Assembly (NCBI GenBank): GCA_947481755.1
Contig: CANKHS010000008.1
Location: 1-19,995, forward strand
DNA length: 19,995 bases
Origin: Actinomycetota bacterium
GTDB taxonomy: Bacteria > Actinomycetota > Thermoleophilia > Gaiellales > F1-60-MAGs149
Reading direction: 5' to 3'
Under the pieces are notes generated by a model. It was not told the origin of the DNA, ran no database searches, and saw only the letters and a list, made by a program, of their open reading frames with translations. This document shows positions 1-7,038 of this stretch, in pieces (positions within the stretch are counted from its first letter, which is position 1; the number at the start of each line of letters is the position of its first letter). A program made the position numbers and the translations under genes.

Positions 1-479
1 CCACCGAGACGCGGTGTCAGCTGCTTGACGAGGTCGCGCAGACGATCGCGCTCACCGTCGGGAAGGCGCTTCGAGACACCGCCACCCTCGCCGTCCGGCA
101 CGTAGACCAGGAAGCGGCCTGCCAACGACACGTCCATCGTGACGCGAGCGCCCTTCGTCTTCATCGGGTCCTTCGTCACCTGCACGAGCAGCGACTGGCC
201 ACCCTTGACGAGGTCTTGGATGCGCTTCGAACGTCGCGCACGCTGGTCGAGTCCGTCAATGCGGATCTCGGCGACGTGGAGGAACGCGTTCTTGTCCATG
301 CCGGCATCGACAAAGGCTGCCTCCATGCCAGGCAGCACGGTGTCGACCTTGGCGAGATAGATGTTGCCGAGCAGGGATCGGCGCTCGTCGCGCTCGATGT
401 ACGTCTCGACGACACGGTCGTCTTCGATCAGGGCTGCCTTTGTCTCGTACGCATCGGCAGAAATTAAGATCTTCTTCAT
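1..479 (-). CDS. rne: Ribonuclease E/G family protein, N-terminal part (cut by window edge)
   Basis: About 159 residues are visible, starting MKKILISADAYETKAALIED; the gene runs off the left edge. The opening strand is followed by the segment LLGNIYLAKVDTVLPGMEAA and then FVDAGMDKNAFLHVAEI, the S1-like RNA-binding entry found in every RNase E/G. Next come QVTKDPMKTKGARVTMDVSL and GRFLVYVP, the conserved lead-in to the catalytic DNase I-like region, which lies outside the window. The family makes single-strand endonucleolytic cuts in mRNA decay and in rRNA/tRNA maturation. The ATG overlaps the stop of the upstream DUF2344 gene as ATGA at 476-479, so translation is probably coupled. Location next to a TIGR03936 gene is common in several Gram-positive-related phyla. 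RNase E and RNase G cannot be told apart from this part; the family call is secure. Confidence 0.93.
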   Translation of the reverse strand, partial: MKKILISADAYETKAALIEDDRVVETYIERDERRSLLGNIYLAKVDTVLPGMEAAFVDAGMDKNAFLHVAEIRIDGLDQRARRSKRIQDLVKGGQSLLVQVTKDPMKTKGARVTMDVSLAGRFLVYVPDGEGGGVSKRLPDGERDRLRDLVKQLTPRLG

Positions 480-1138
480 GTGGTCTCCGTGGCCCCAACG
501 CGCGCCAGTATCGGCGCGGTGTGGACCGCTAGTCGGGTGATGCCAGCCATGGCGAGTTCGTCGTGCGCGCAGCTCGCAAGCGCGCGCACACCCTCGCTGG
601 GTTTGGCAGGGCCATCGTTATGGATGGCAATCTGAACGATCTCCGCGTCGCCATCGAGCTGGGGCTCGGGTGCGTAGCGGCGAACATCAACATCGCGGTG
701 CTGCTTTGGACTGCTCCGCGGTATCAGTAATTCCGAAGCCGCACGATAGGCGGCAACGGCCTGGGCGAGTGTTTCGCCCGGCGCATCGAACACGATGCGG
801 CACGTCGCACCCGTGTCGGCGGTCTGAGGACCGGCGAGACAGGCTTCGAGCGGGACGACTCCACGCGGACAAATCGCGGCGAGTCGCACGACGAGGTCGT
901 CGAGGTCGTGGCTGTCACCCACGAGCTCGACCGTACAGCGCTCATCCTCCGACGCGGCACCATCCGTGCGCGCAGGCGCAAGGCGGATGACAGGTCGGGG
1001 TCGCATGCCGTTTGAGAGCGCTACCTGATACCCCGCTCGCCGCAACGCGGCCAGCAGAAGTGCAACCAGCTCAAGCTGGCTGAGGTACCGCGCACGGTCC
1101 CGGATGGCGAGGCGAAGCTCGATCCTCACGGCATGCAC
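476..1138 (-). CDS. DUF2344 / TIGR03936-type 'radical SAM-linked' protein
   Basis: A protein of about 220 residues. The recognisable part begins VRIELRLAIRDRARYLSQLE and continues LVALLLAALRRAGYQVALSNG then MRPRPVIRLAPA. This matches the DUF2344 pattern in which a beta strand is followed by a helix with L-S-x-L-x-L, then an R-R-A-G, a G-x-x-P-R-P and a short strand. The molecular function of the family is unknown; it is normally fused to or encoded beside a TIGR03960 radical SAM protein. The frame stays open to an ATG at 1216, but that start would overlap the upstream gene by 62 nt and adds a tail unlike the family, so GTG at 1138 (or GTG at 1129) is preferred; neither has a clear Shine-Dalgarno site. 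It ends in a 4-nt overlap with the RNase E/G gene. Its usual partner is incomplete here (see the next gene). Family call good, start uncertain. Confidence 0.75.
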   Translation of the reverse strand: MHAVRIELRLAIRDRARYLSQLELVALLLAALRRAGYQVALSNGMRPRPVIRLAPARTDGAASEDERCTVELVGDSHDLDDLVVRLAAICPRGVVPLEACLAGPQTADTGATCRIVFDAPGETLAQAVAAYRAASELLIPRSSPKQHRDVDVRRYAPEPQLDGDAEIVQIAIHNDGPAKPSEGVRALASCAHDELAMAGITRLAVHTAPILARVGATETT

Positions 1139-1154
1139 TGCGGGATGTGTGGCA

Positions 1155-1607
1155 TTAGGCCTCCACCAACCGGTTCCGAACGGGGCCGACGCGGGCGCCG
1201 CAATCGCTGCAGCCATCCCATCGACTATCCCCGGTCGGCCGTTTGGCGCGACGCTGCCACCACTTATCCAGCAGGAACTCCTTGGTCACACCGCTGCGCA
1301 CGTGATGCCACGGCAGCGGGTCGAGAGGGTCGTGCTCACGCGTCGCCTCCACCTCGAGATCGCGTTCGGCAGCGGTATACGCCGTCCTCCACGCGTTCTC
1401 GCGGTGGTGCTCCGTCCAGGCGTCGAAGCGTGCATCTGCACGCCACGCGGCCTCGAGCACGTCCCCCGTACCTCCCCGACCGATCGCACCCTCGAGCATG
1501 CTGGTGCGCAGATCGTGTCGGGACAACTTTAGTTCAGGCCCGTTGAGCTGACGCCGCAGGTAATCCTGCTTGACGCGCATCTGCTGTTGAAGAACGGGCT
1601 GAGCCAC
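1155..1607 (-). CDS. C-terminal module of a TIGR03960-like radical SAM family protein, lacking the radical SAM core
   Basis: This 150-residue ORF (GTG at 1607; alternative ATG at 1580-1578) matches only the end of the roughly 600-residue TIGR03960 family. Markers are LKLSRHDLRTSMLEGAIGRG (27-46), VLEAAWRADARFDAWTEH (50-67), DPLDPLPWHHVRSGVTKEFL (93-112) and a terminal GDSRWDGCSDCGA (126-138). No CxxxCxxC iron-sulfur motif or TIM-barrel sequence is present. The frame is closed by a TAG at 1617-1619, four codons above the GTG, and the rodA stop lies only 34 nt upstream, so there is no room for the missing core and a simple frameshift cannot explain it. The usual third cysteine of the terminal motif (D-C-R in relatives) is serine here (S128), leaving CxxC at 133-136. 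It may be a decaying remnant or a functional split module working with DUF2344. Family assignment is from memory of the pattern and needs a profile search. Confidence 0.62.
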   Translation of the reverse strand: MAQPVLQQQMRVKQDYLRRQLNGPELKLSRHDLRTSMLEGAIGRGGTGDVLEAAWRADARFDAWTEHHRENAWRTAYTAAERDLEVEATREHDPLDPLPWHHVRSGVTKEFLLDKWWQRRAKRPTGDSRWDGCSDCGARVGPVRNRLVEA

Positions 1608-1641
1608 CCCGTGAGTCTAGCGGGGCACCTCAAACGGGCGG

Positions 1642-2835
1642 TCAGACAGCGTCAGTCGGCACTTCAAGTGGATCGACGATCCTCCGCCGCGGTCGTTCCT
1701 GCCAGCCGGACACCGTCGCCTGTTCCCGCACGATTCTCGCTCCAACAGCGAGCGCAAGTCCCACCGCAGTCAGATTCGTGATCGTGTTCGAACCGCCGTA
1801 CGTCATGAATGGCAAGGGAATGCCCGTGGTCGGAGCGATACCGAGATTCATGCCGATATTGACACCAACCTGGGTGAGCAGGAGACCAAAGACGCCCGCC
1901 GCAATGAATGCCTCCTCGAGGTTTCGCGCTCGCGGAATCAGCCGACCGATGCGCCAGAAGACCAAGAGGTACAGCAGCATCACGATGGCCGAGCCAATAA
2001 AGCCACGGTTCTCTCCGACTACAGCAAACACAAAGTCCGTGTGATGCTCAGGCAAGAAACTACCGGCCGTCTGACTAATGCCCTGTCCGCGCCCAGCCAG
2101 TCCGCCCGATCCGATCGCGATCTTTGCCTGTTGCGCCTGGTAAGCCGCCGGACTTCCGCCCTGAGGATCAAGGAACGCCGTAATGCGTTCGGACTGGTAC
2201 GGACGCAGGAGCGGTAGGCCAATCGAGGGCATGATGCCGAGCACGAGAATCACGAGCGCAGCGGCGATGCCGCCAATCAATGCCACGCTGCGGCCGGGCA
2301 GACCTGCGACGACGAGTACCGTCAGCGTGATCGCGATGTAGACAATCGACGTGCCGAGGTCGGGCTGAACGAACACCAGCGCGAACGGTGGCAGCATCAA
2401 GAGTGCCGCTCGCGTCGCCATTCCCCAACCGCGAATATCTCGCCGTACACAGTCGGCGATGATGATCGCTAGGCAGACGATCATCGTCACCTTGCCAACC
2501 TCGGACGGCTGCAGGGTGAAGAACGGAAGTGGAATCCAGCGCTGTGAGCCACGAGCCGCCGAGAAACCAAGCACGATGATCAGCAGACCGATCGTCGTGC
2601 CATAGATAAACCAGAACAGCCGGCGGTAGATGCGCGGATCAACCACCATCGCGATCGCAGCAAAACCAAGGCCCGCCACGATGTAGATGATGTGCCGGCG
2701 ATCGAAGAACCCCGGGTTGCCAAGGAGATCGTTGACGGTGGCAGCCTTGACTGCTTGCTCCCCGATGACAAGCAGTAGGACGACCGCAGCGATCAGAATC
2801 CAGTCGACGCGACGGAGCAGCGAAGCGGCGGTCAT
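1642..2835 (-). CDS. rodA: Rod-shape SEDS peptidoglycan glycosyltransferase RodA
   Basis: A 397-residue polytopic membrane protein of the SEDS family, which polymerises lipid II into glycan strands during side-wall elongation together with a class B PBP. Visible signatures are GSQRWIPL (96-103), QPSEVGK (109-115), QPDLGTS (157-163), the extracellular-loop motif FLPEHHTDF (260-268) with the likely essential Asp at 267, and the C-terminal GIPLPFMTYGGSNTI. About ten hydrophobic segments alternate with short loops, and the length is normal. It is the fourth gene of mreC-mreD-PBP2-rodA; its ATG overlaps the PBP2 stop as ATGA at 2832-2835. The position directly after PBP2 and the length support RodA rather than FtsW. 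One small deviation is V-G-E-N-R-G-F after the FLPE loop where E-E-x-G-F is usual. High confidence. Confidence 0.96.
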   Translation of the reverse strand: MTAASLLRRVDWILIAAVVLLLVIGEQAVKAATVNDLLGNPGFFDRRHIIYIVAGLGFAAIAMVVDPRIYRRLFWFIYGTTIGLLIIVLGFSAARGSQRWIPLPFFTLQPSEVGKVTMIVCLAIIIADCVRRDIRGWGMATRAALLMLPPFALVFVQPDLGTSIVYIAITLTVLVVAGLPGRSVALIGGIAAALVILVLGIMPSIGLPLLRPYQSERITAFLDPQGGSPAAYQAQQAKIAIGSGGLAGRGQGISQTAGSFLPEHHTDFVFAVVGENRGFIGSAIVMLLYLLVFWRIGRLIPRARNLEEAFIAAGVFGLLLTQVGVNIGMNLGIAPTTGIPLPFMTYGGSNTITNLTAVGLALAVGARIVREQATVSGWQERPRRRIVDPLEVPTDAV

Positions 2836-5084
2836 CCGGTCGTCCCTTGCGTCTGCAGCTGCTGGGCTGGATCGGTTCCCAAAGCGGGACCGAAATAGAC
2901 GCCAGCCTTTTCGGCGCTCGAAATCTGACCAATCGTTGCCTCTTGCACGCCGAAGGCCTTTGCCATTACCTGCCGCACGGCTGGTGCCGCTGTGACACCA
3001 CCAAACCCGCCCTGCTCAATCACGCAGACGACGACAAGCGTTGGGTTATTCGCAGGGGCATACCCAGCAAACCACGCAAAGTCGCGCTTGCCGAGTTTCT
3101 CGGCTGTTCCCGTCTTACCCGCCACCGGAATCGGAAAGCCCTGGAACGCAGAGTAGGCGGTGCCATTGGGGTCTTGGGTAACACCCTCAAGACCCTTCTG
3201 GATGGTTGACAAGATATACGGATCGATCGCCACCTTCTTGCCTGGAGCGGTCGGAAGCTGCTCACGCATCGTGCCGTCCTGCCCGTACACGGCGGCACCA
3301 ACATGCGGCTCTACGAGCGTGCCACCATTGGCGATCAAGGCATAGAGACGCGCAATTTGAAGCGGCGTAACCTGAAGGTCACCCTGACCAATTGCCTGCA
3401 GAATGGAATCGCCGGAGGTCCAGCGGTTGTGGACACGATCATCACCAAAGCGCCGCTTCTTGTACGTCGCGTCCGGCACGCTGCCGGCCGCATCACCGCC
3501 AATGTCGATACCTGTCTGCACACCAAACCCAAGACGTCGCGCCCAGAGTGGCTGTGGCTCAAACTGCCCGCTCTTCGGTGTGGCGTCGTACAGGCGCTTG
3601 CCGAGTTCGTAGAAGTACGTGTCACACGAGGCTGTCATCGCCTGCACGAGATTCATCGGCTCGTTGACGCCAGACTCGAAATTGCGGTAGGTCTGTCCGT
3701 CGATCGTCGTCGATGGCGTGCACTGGATGATGCTGTCGGGTTTGGCCACGCGCGCTTCGACCGACGCAATCGCCGTGACGGGCTTGAAGGTTGAGCCTGC
3801 GGGATAGAGGCCCGTCATCGCTCGATCGAGCAGTGGCGAGCGCTTTGTGTCACTCGCCAGGGAGTTCCAATACTTCTGCCCCTCGGGCCCGGCCAGAGTC
3901 GCTGGATCGAAGCCCGGGTTCGATGCCATCGCACGAATCGCACCGGTACGTGGATCCATCGCGATGATGGCTCCACCCTCGGCGGCGGGATGACCATGCG
4001 TCTTCGCGTACGTAATCGCCTCACGCAGCGCAGCCTCGGCTGCCGACTGGATGCCGTAATCGATCGTCAGACGAATGTTGTCGCCTGGCTTGGCAGCCTG
4101 CGAACGCACGATCGGACCGACGGGGTCGCCGAAGGCATTGACGCGTCGCTGGAGAGAGCCATTCGTTCCGCGCAGATAGCGATCGAAATAGCGCTCAACA
4201 CCACGCTGGCCGACGAGGTCGCCCGGCTGGGCATTGCGGTACGTAACCTGATCTTTGACCTGGTCGGCCGAGACCTCAGCAAGCTCGCCCCAGAGGTGCG
4301 GTGCCAGTGGATAGGTCGTACCGTGCGCACCGTGCGATGTGCGATAGGCACGAGCCGTACCCTCGACAATTCGGACACCCGGATACTGTGCCGCCCGCTC
4401 CTTGAGATAAAACAACACATCGCGATTGACGTCGCGGGCGAGCACAATCGAGTCGAATGGTGCACGAATTGAAGCCGTGTGGATCGCATCTTCCATCGCC
4501 GCCACGGTGATACCGGAGACGCGAGCCAACTCGGCGAGTTGCGGGTATTTCTTGGTACATCCAGCCCAGGCTCGTACCTGTTTTGTGCCGTCAATTTGCT
4601 GCTGAATCGCTTCAATACGTGCGATGCGTCGTTGCTTCGGCAGACTGGCCGCCGTGGTCAACGCAGCGGAGATACCCAGCGCGCGTTCGTTACCCGTCCG
4701 AGCATCAACCGGCCCTGCGAGATCGCGACCGCAGAGTGTCAGCAAGTCCGGAAACCGCGATGGATCGATCGCGACCGAGTTCGATGGTCGACTGCCAACG
4801 AGAACCTTGCCCTGCGCATCGAGAATCTGCCCGCGTGCTGCCGGTACGTCGATGCTCCGCAGACCATTCGAGATCGCCTGGGCGCGGTAGGACTGCACGT
4901 CCAGAACCTGCAACGACCAGAGCCGCAAAATCAGAATGATCACGATGGCAATTGCCACACCACTGAGGATTGCCACGCGACGCGAAATACGGTCACGATC
5001 AAAATGCTCAGCGGTGACTACCGGCTGCTCTGGCGGTGGCGGAGGCTGCGCGATCGTCGGCTCGTCGACCGTTGGCGTACTCAT
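2832..5084 (-). CDS. mrdA: Penicillin-binding protein 2 (class B peptidoglycan D,D-transpeptidase)
   Basis: A 750-residue class B PBP that cross-links peptidoglycan and partners RodA. In order: a proline-rich cytoplasmic tail (PPPPPEQP near 14-21), one membrane anchor (about 37-57, VAILSGVAIAIVIILILRLW), a PBP dimer/pedestal domain to about 330, and the transpeptidase domain. The active-site motifs are S431-T-F-K434, S486-C-D488 (SxD, as in PBP2 types) and K657-T-G-T660. The frame is open to 5198, but that would run deep into mreD; ATG 5084 was chosen because AGGAG lies about 7 nt upstream and it forms an ATGA overlap with the mreD stop (5081-5084). It also overlaps rodA by ATGA. At 750 residues it is somewhat longer than E. 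coli PBP2, with extra length in the region at 110-200. Beta-lactam target by family. Confidence 0.96.
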   Translation of the reverse strand: MSTPTVDEPTIAQPPPPPEQPVVTAEHFDRDRISRRVAILSGVAIAIVIILILRLWSLQVLDVQSYRAQAISNGLRSIDVPAARGQILDAQGKVLVGSRPSNSVAIDPSRFPDLLTLCGRDLAGPVDARTGNERALGISAALTTAASLPKQRRIARIEAIQQQIDGTKQVRAWAGCTKKYPQLAELARVSGITVAAMEDAIHTASIRAPFDSIVLARDVNRDVLFYLKERAAQYPGVRIVEGTARAYRTSHGAHGTTYPLAPHLWGELAEVSADQVKDQVTYRNAQPGDLVGQRGVERYFDRYLRGTNGSLQRRVNAFGDPVGPIVRSQAAKPGDNIRLTIDYGIQSAAEAALREAITYAKTHGHPAAEGGAIIAMDPRTGAIRAMASNPGFDPATLAGPEGQKYWNSLASDTKRSPLLDRAMTGLYPAGSTFKPVTAIASVEARVAKPDSIIQCTPSTTIDGQTYRNFESGVNEPMNLVQAMTASCDTYFYELGKRLYDATPKSGQFEPQPLWARRLGFGVQTGIDIGGDAAGSVPDATYKKRRFGDDRVHNRWTSGDSILQAIGQGDLQVTPLQIARLYALIANGGTLVEPHVGAAVYGQDGTMREQLPTAPGKKVAIDPYILSTIQKGLEGVTQDPNGTAYSAFQGFPIPVAGKTGTAEKLGKRDFAWFAGYAPANNPTLVVVCVIEQGGFGGVTAAPAVRQVMAKAFGVQEATIGQISSAEKAGVYFGPALGTDPAQQLQTQGTTG

Positions 5085-5674
5085 GCACTGCTCCTGGCAG
5101 GAACGCCCATCAACCGTCGCAGCACGGGCAGCAGAATGATTCCCGCCAGCACGGTAAACATCACGCCTGCTGTCCCCGCAATGGCGATGGTGCTCCACGC
5201 GATCGAATCGTTATTGACAGCAGTGGCAACGACGACATCCGCCGCGGTACAGATGATCGAGGCAATCAACACCACCGTCACGGCCATCGCGAGCGACACG
5301 CGCCGGCGACGCTGCGCAAAGACACCGACGCCCCAGCCAATCGGCGTCAAAACCAGCGCCGACATGCCAAGTGGAGCCTGGACGGCGATGTCGATCAGGA
5401 GGCCAGAAACGAACCCAATGACTGCGCCCCACGCAGGCCCATAACGGAGCGCCAGCGCGACGAGTGCCACGAGCGCAAAGTTCGGAATCGCGCCCAGTAC
5501 GCGCGCGTCGATCGCCAAGGCGATCTCGAGATAGATCGCGACCATCAAGATCAGGATGGGCATCAGGACGGTCTTGATCCAACGAGAGCCCTGACCATCG
5601 CGCGCGTCGACGTCATAGTCATCCGAAAAATCGTCGTCTTCGCCGATCTCGAAGGTGGGATCCGTGGCGCTCAC
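5081..5674 (-). CDS. mreD: Rod shape-determining protein MreD
   Basis: A 197-residue membrane protein with about five hydrophobic segments. The conserved core PNFALVALVALALRYGP is followed by AVIGFVSGLLIDI and a PLG motif, the MreD pattern (first part of the family, then G-F-x-x-G-L-x-x-D). MreD is an integral membrane component of the elongasome associated with MreC, RodA and PBP2. GTG 5674 was chosen because GGGAGGGGG precedes it with good spacing and it makes a GTGA overlap with the mreC stop; the ATG at 5734 would add 20 residues buried in mreC. An unusual cytoplasmic N-tail of about 33 residues, strongly acidic (EIGEDDDFSDDYDVDARD at 9-26), precedes the first membrane segment. The family is weakly conserved, but context and pattern make the call firm. 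Confidence 0.9.
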   Translation of the reverse strand: MSATDPTFEIGEDDDFSDDYDVDARDGQGSRWIKTVLMPILILMVAIYLEIALAIDARVLGAIPNFALVALVALALRYGPAWGAVIGFVSGLLIDIAVQAPLGMSALVLTPIGWGVGVFAQRRRRVSLAMAVTVVLIASIICTAADVVVATAVNNDSIAWSTIAIAGTAGVMFTVLAGIILLPVLRRLMGVPARSSA

Positions 5675-6573
5675 GAGCCCCCTCCCACGCCGGTCAGAAT
5701 GACTACGTTGGCAAAGGAGCCAAGATCGACCCACGGCACGACGAGCACGCTCTTGTAGGTGTTCGCATCGCTCTGTCGAGCCTCGCTCACGACGCCAATC
5801 GGTAGGCCACGTGGATAGGCAGATCCAAGCCGACCGGAAGGATCAAGAAAACCACTCGTGATCACCCGATCGCCTGGCTTGACGACGCTCGAACCGCGCA
5901 CAAATCCGAGCACCAGCACGGACGGATCGGCTGCGCTCGGCTGCAAGATGCCGTCGGCACCGCGGCGGCCGGAAACGGTCGCGCCAACGGCAACATTGGC
6001 GTTCGACAGAAGCGAAATTGTGGCGGTCTCGGGCGTCGTCTGCTCGACGCGTCCAATCAACGCAGCACCACCAATATCGGCTGATTGCGCCACGCCCGCC
6101 AAGACCGGATCGCCAACCTTGACGCCCACGGCGTCTCCGGCGTCCACGACGACCGTGCTCGAAATCAGCGAGGGCGAACGAGCAACAACCCGGGCAGCGC
6201 GTGGCTGATAATTCTTCGTCTGGGGAAATGCGGGTGAGCGGATATAGCCGAGCAGCCCGCGCAGTTCCTCGCCATCTTGCTGATTGACCTCAGCCTTCGC
6301 GAGATCCGAACGCAGCACGGCGTTCTCCTGTGCAAGCTGATCCCGCTCGTCCCGTGCGGTGCGAATATCGCCGAACCAGCCGATCAGATCGCGTACGGGC
6401 TGCGTGGCGCGCTGCGCAAATTCTTGGATCGCAACAGACTGATCTGACGCCTGCGACTGGGCCGAATCGACCTGTGCCTGTGCGCGAATCGAGAAGGTGA
6501 CGAGGACGATCGTGACCACCACAAGAACAAACGGAATAATCCGGTGAGCGAGGCGGGTGCGGGCGGTGGGCAT
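5671..6573 (-). CDS. mreC: Rod shape-determining protein MreC
   Basis: A 300-residue bitopic protein: short basic N-tail (MPTARTRLAHR), one membrane helix (about 13-29), a coiled coil rich in E, Q, L and R (about 68-105), then the extracytoplasmic two-barrel MreC domain (from about 125). Typical features are RVVARSPSL, the strand VVVDAGDAVGVKVGDPVL and the C-terminal PRGLPIGVVSE with a final D-L-x-x-F-x-x-V strand. MreC scaffolds and activates PBP2-RodA. ATG 6573 was preferred over ATG 6660 because it gives the usual short cytoplasmic tail; AGGA occurs about 13 nt upstream. It is the first gene of the operon and ends in a GTGA overlap with mreD. An mreB gene, which usually lies just upstream, is not present in the window. 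Confidence 0.93.
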   Translation of the reverse strand: MPTARTRLAHRIIPFVLVVVTIVLVTFSIRAQAQVDSAQSQASDQSVAIQEFAQRATQPVRDLIGWFGDIRTARDERDQLAQENAVLRSDLAKAEVNQQDGEELRGLLGYIRSPAFPQTKNYQPRAARVVARSPSLISSTVVVDAGDAVGVKVGDPVLAGVAQSADIGGAALIGRVEQTTPETATISLLSNANVAVGATVSGRRGADGILQPSAADPSVLVLGFVRGSSVVKPGDRVITSGFLDPSGRLGSAYPRGLPIGVVSEARQSDANTYKSVLVVPWVDLGSFANVVILTGVGGGS

Positions 6574-6600
6574 CCGGGAGGCGTTCCTGTAGCTGGTTCC

Positions 6601-6646
6601 ACGACGAGAATCTTGTCGTAGTGCTGGATCAGCAGACGTAAGTGTA
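6601..6646 (-). promoter_or_regulatory. Candidate promoter and dyad in the mreC leader
   Basis: The 117-bp gap between mreC and the rhodanese gene holds a TACACT hexamer on the minus strand (6646-6641) that could be a -10 box about 68 nt before the mreC ATG; no good -35 box is visible. Just downstream lies a 19-nt dyad centred at 6610 (ACGACGAGA-A-TCTTGTCGT, a single G-T wobble), which could form a leader hairpin or operator. Both are pattern observations only. Confidence 0.25.
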
Positions 6647-6690
6647 CCGTCGCCACGCAATTTTGACGGTGGTGCGGCTTGCTAAACGCC

Positions 6691-7017
6691 TTAAACGACG
6701 GTGCCGTCGAACGGCAGACTGGCCTGAACCCAGCTCTGAACCCCACCAGCGAGGTTGATACAGCCGCTCCGACCCGATGCAGCAAAGGCCTCCGCTGCCG
6801 CCATTGAGCGCCCACCAGAGCGGCAAATGAAGACCGTCGAATCGGCATCGGGAAGCTCTTTCCAGCGGTTTGGTAGCTCGCTCAGCGGTAGATGGATCGA
6901 GCCGGCAATATGGCCTGCGTCCCATTCCTGCTGCTCACGCACATCGACCATCAGCGCGCCCGCCTTCGCAAGATCGGCAACGTCGACGGGCAGAGACTCT
7001 TGAACTTCGGTAGCCAT
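6691..7017 (-). CDS. Single-domain rhodanese-like sulfurtransferase
   Basis: A 108-residue protein that is a single rhodanese domain. Features are VDVREQQEWDAGHIAGSIHL (24-43), the active-site loop C65-R-S-G-G-R70 that would carry a persulfide, and a C-terminal NLAGGVQSW (88-96). GHIxGAxxxP and CRxGxRS are the diagnostic motifs. Single-domain rhodaneses transfer sulfane sulfur to thiols or acceptor proteins; the physiological acceptor cannot be told from sequence. There is no signal peptide, so it is cytoplasmic. It is last in the minus-strand block that runs from the coxM-like gene, 21 nt downstream of cca. ATG 7017 has only a weak Shine-Dalgarno site. The family is certain, the role is not. 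Confidence 0.92.
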   Translation of the reverse strand: MATEVQESLPVDVADLAKAGALMVDVREQQEWDAGHIAGSIHLPLSELPNRWKELPDADSTVFICRSGGRSMAAAEAFAASGRSGCINLAGGVQSWVQASLPFDGTVV

Positions 7018-7038
7018 GAGGTAACGGTATCGCGAGCG

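Noticed and set aside
1608..1641. Frameshift joining the shortened radical SAM ORF to an upstream core domain
   Set aside because: Only 34 nt separate it from rodA, far too little for a core of some 400 residues in any frame.
4479..5444. 321-codon plus-strand ORF
   Set aside because: Antisense to PBP2 and mreD; no domain or ribosome-binding site.
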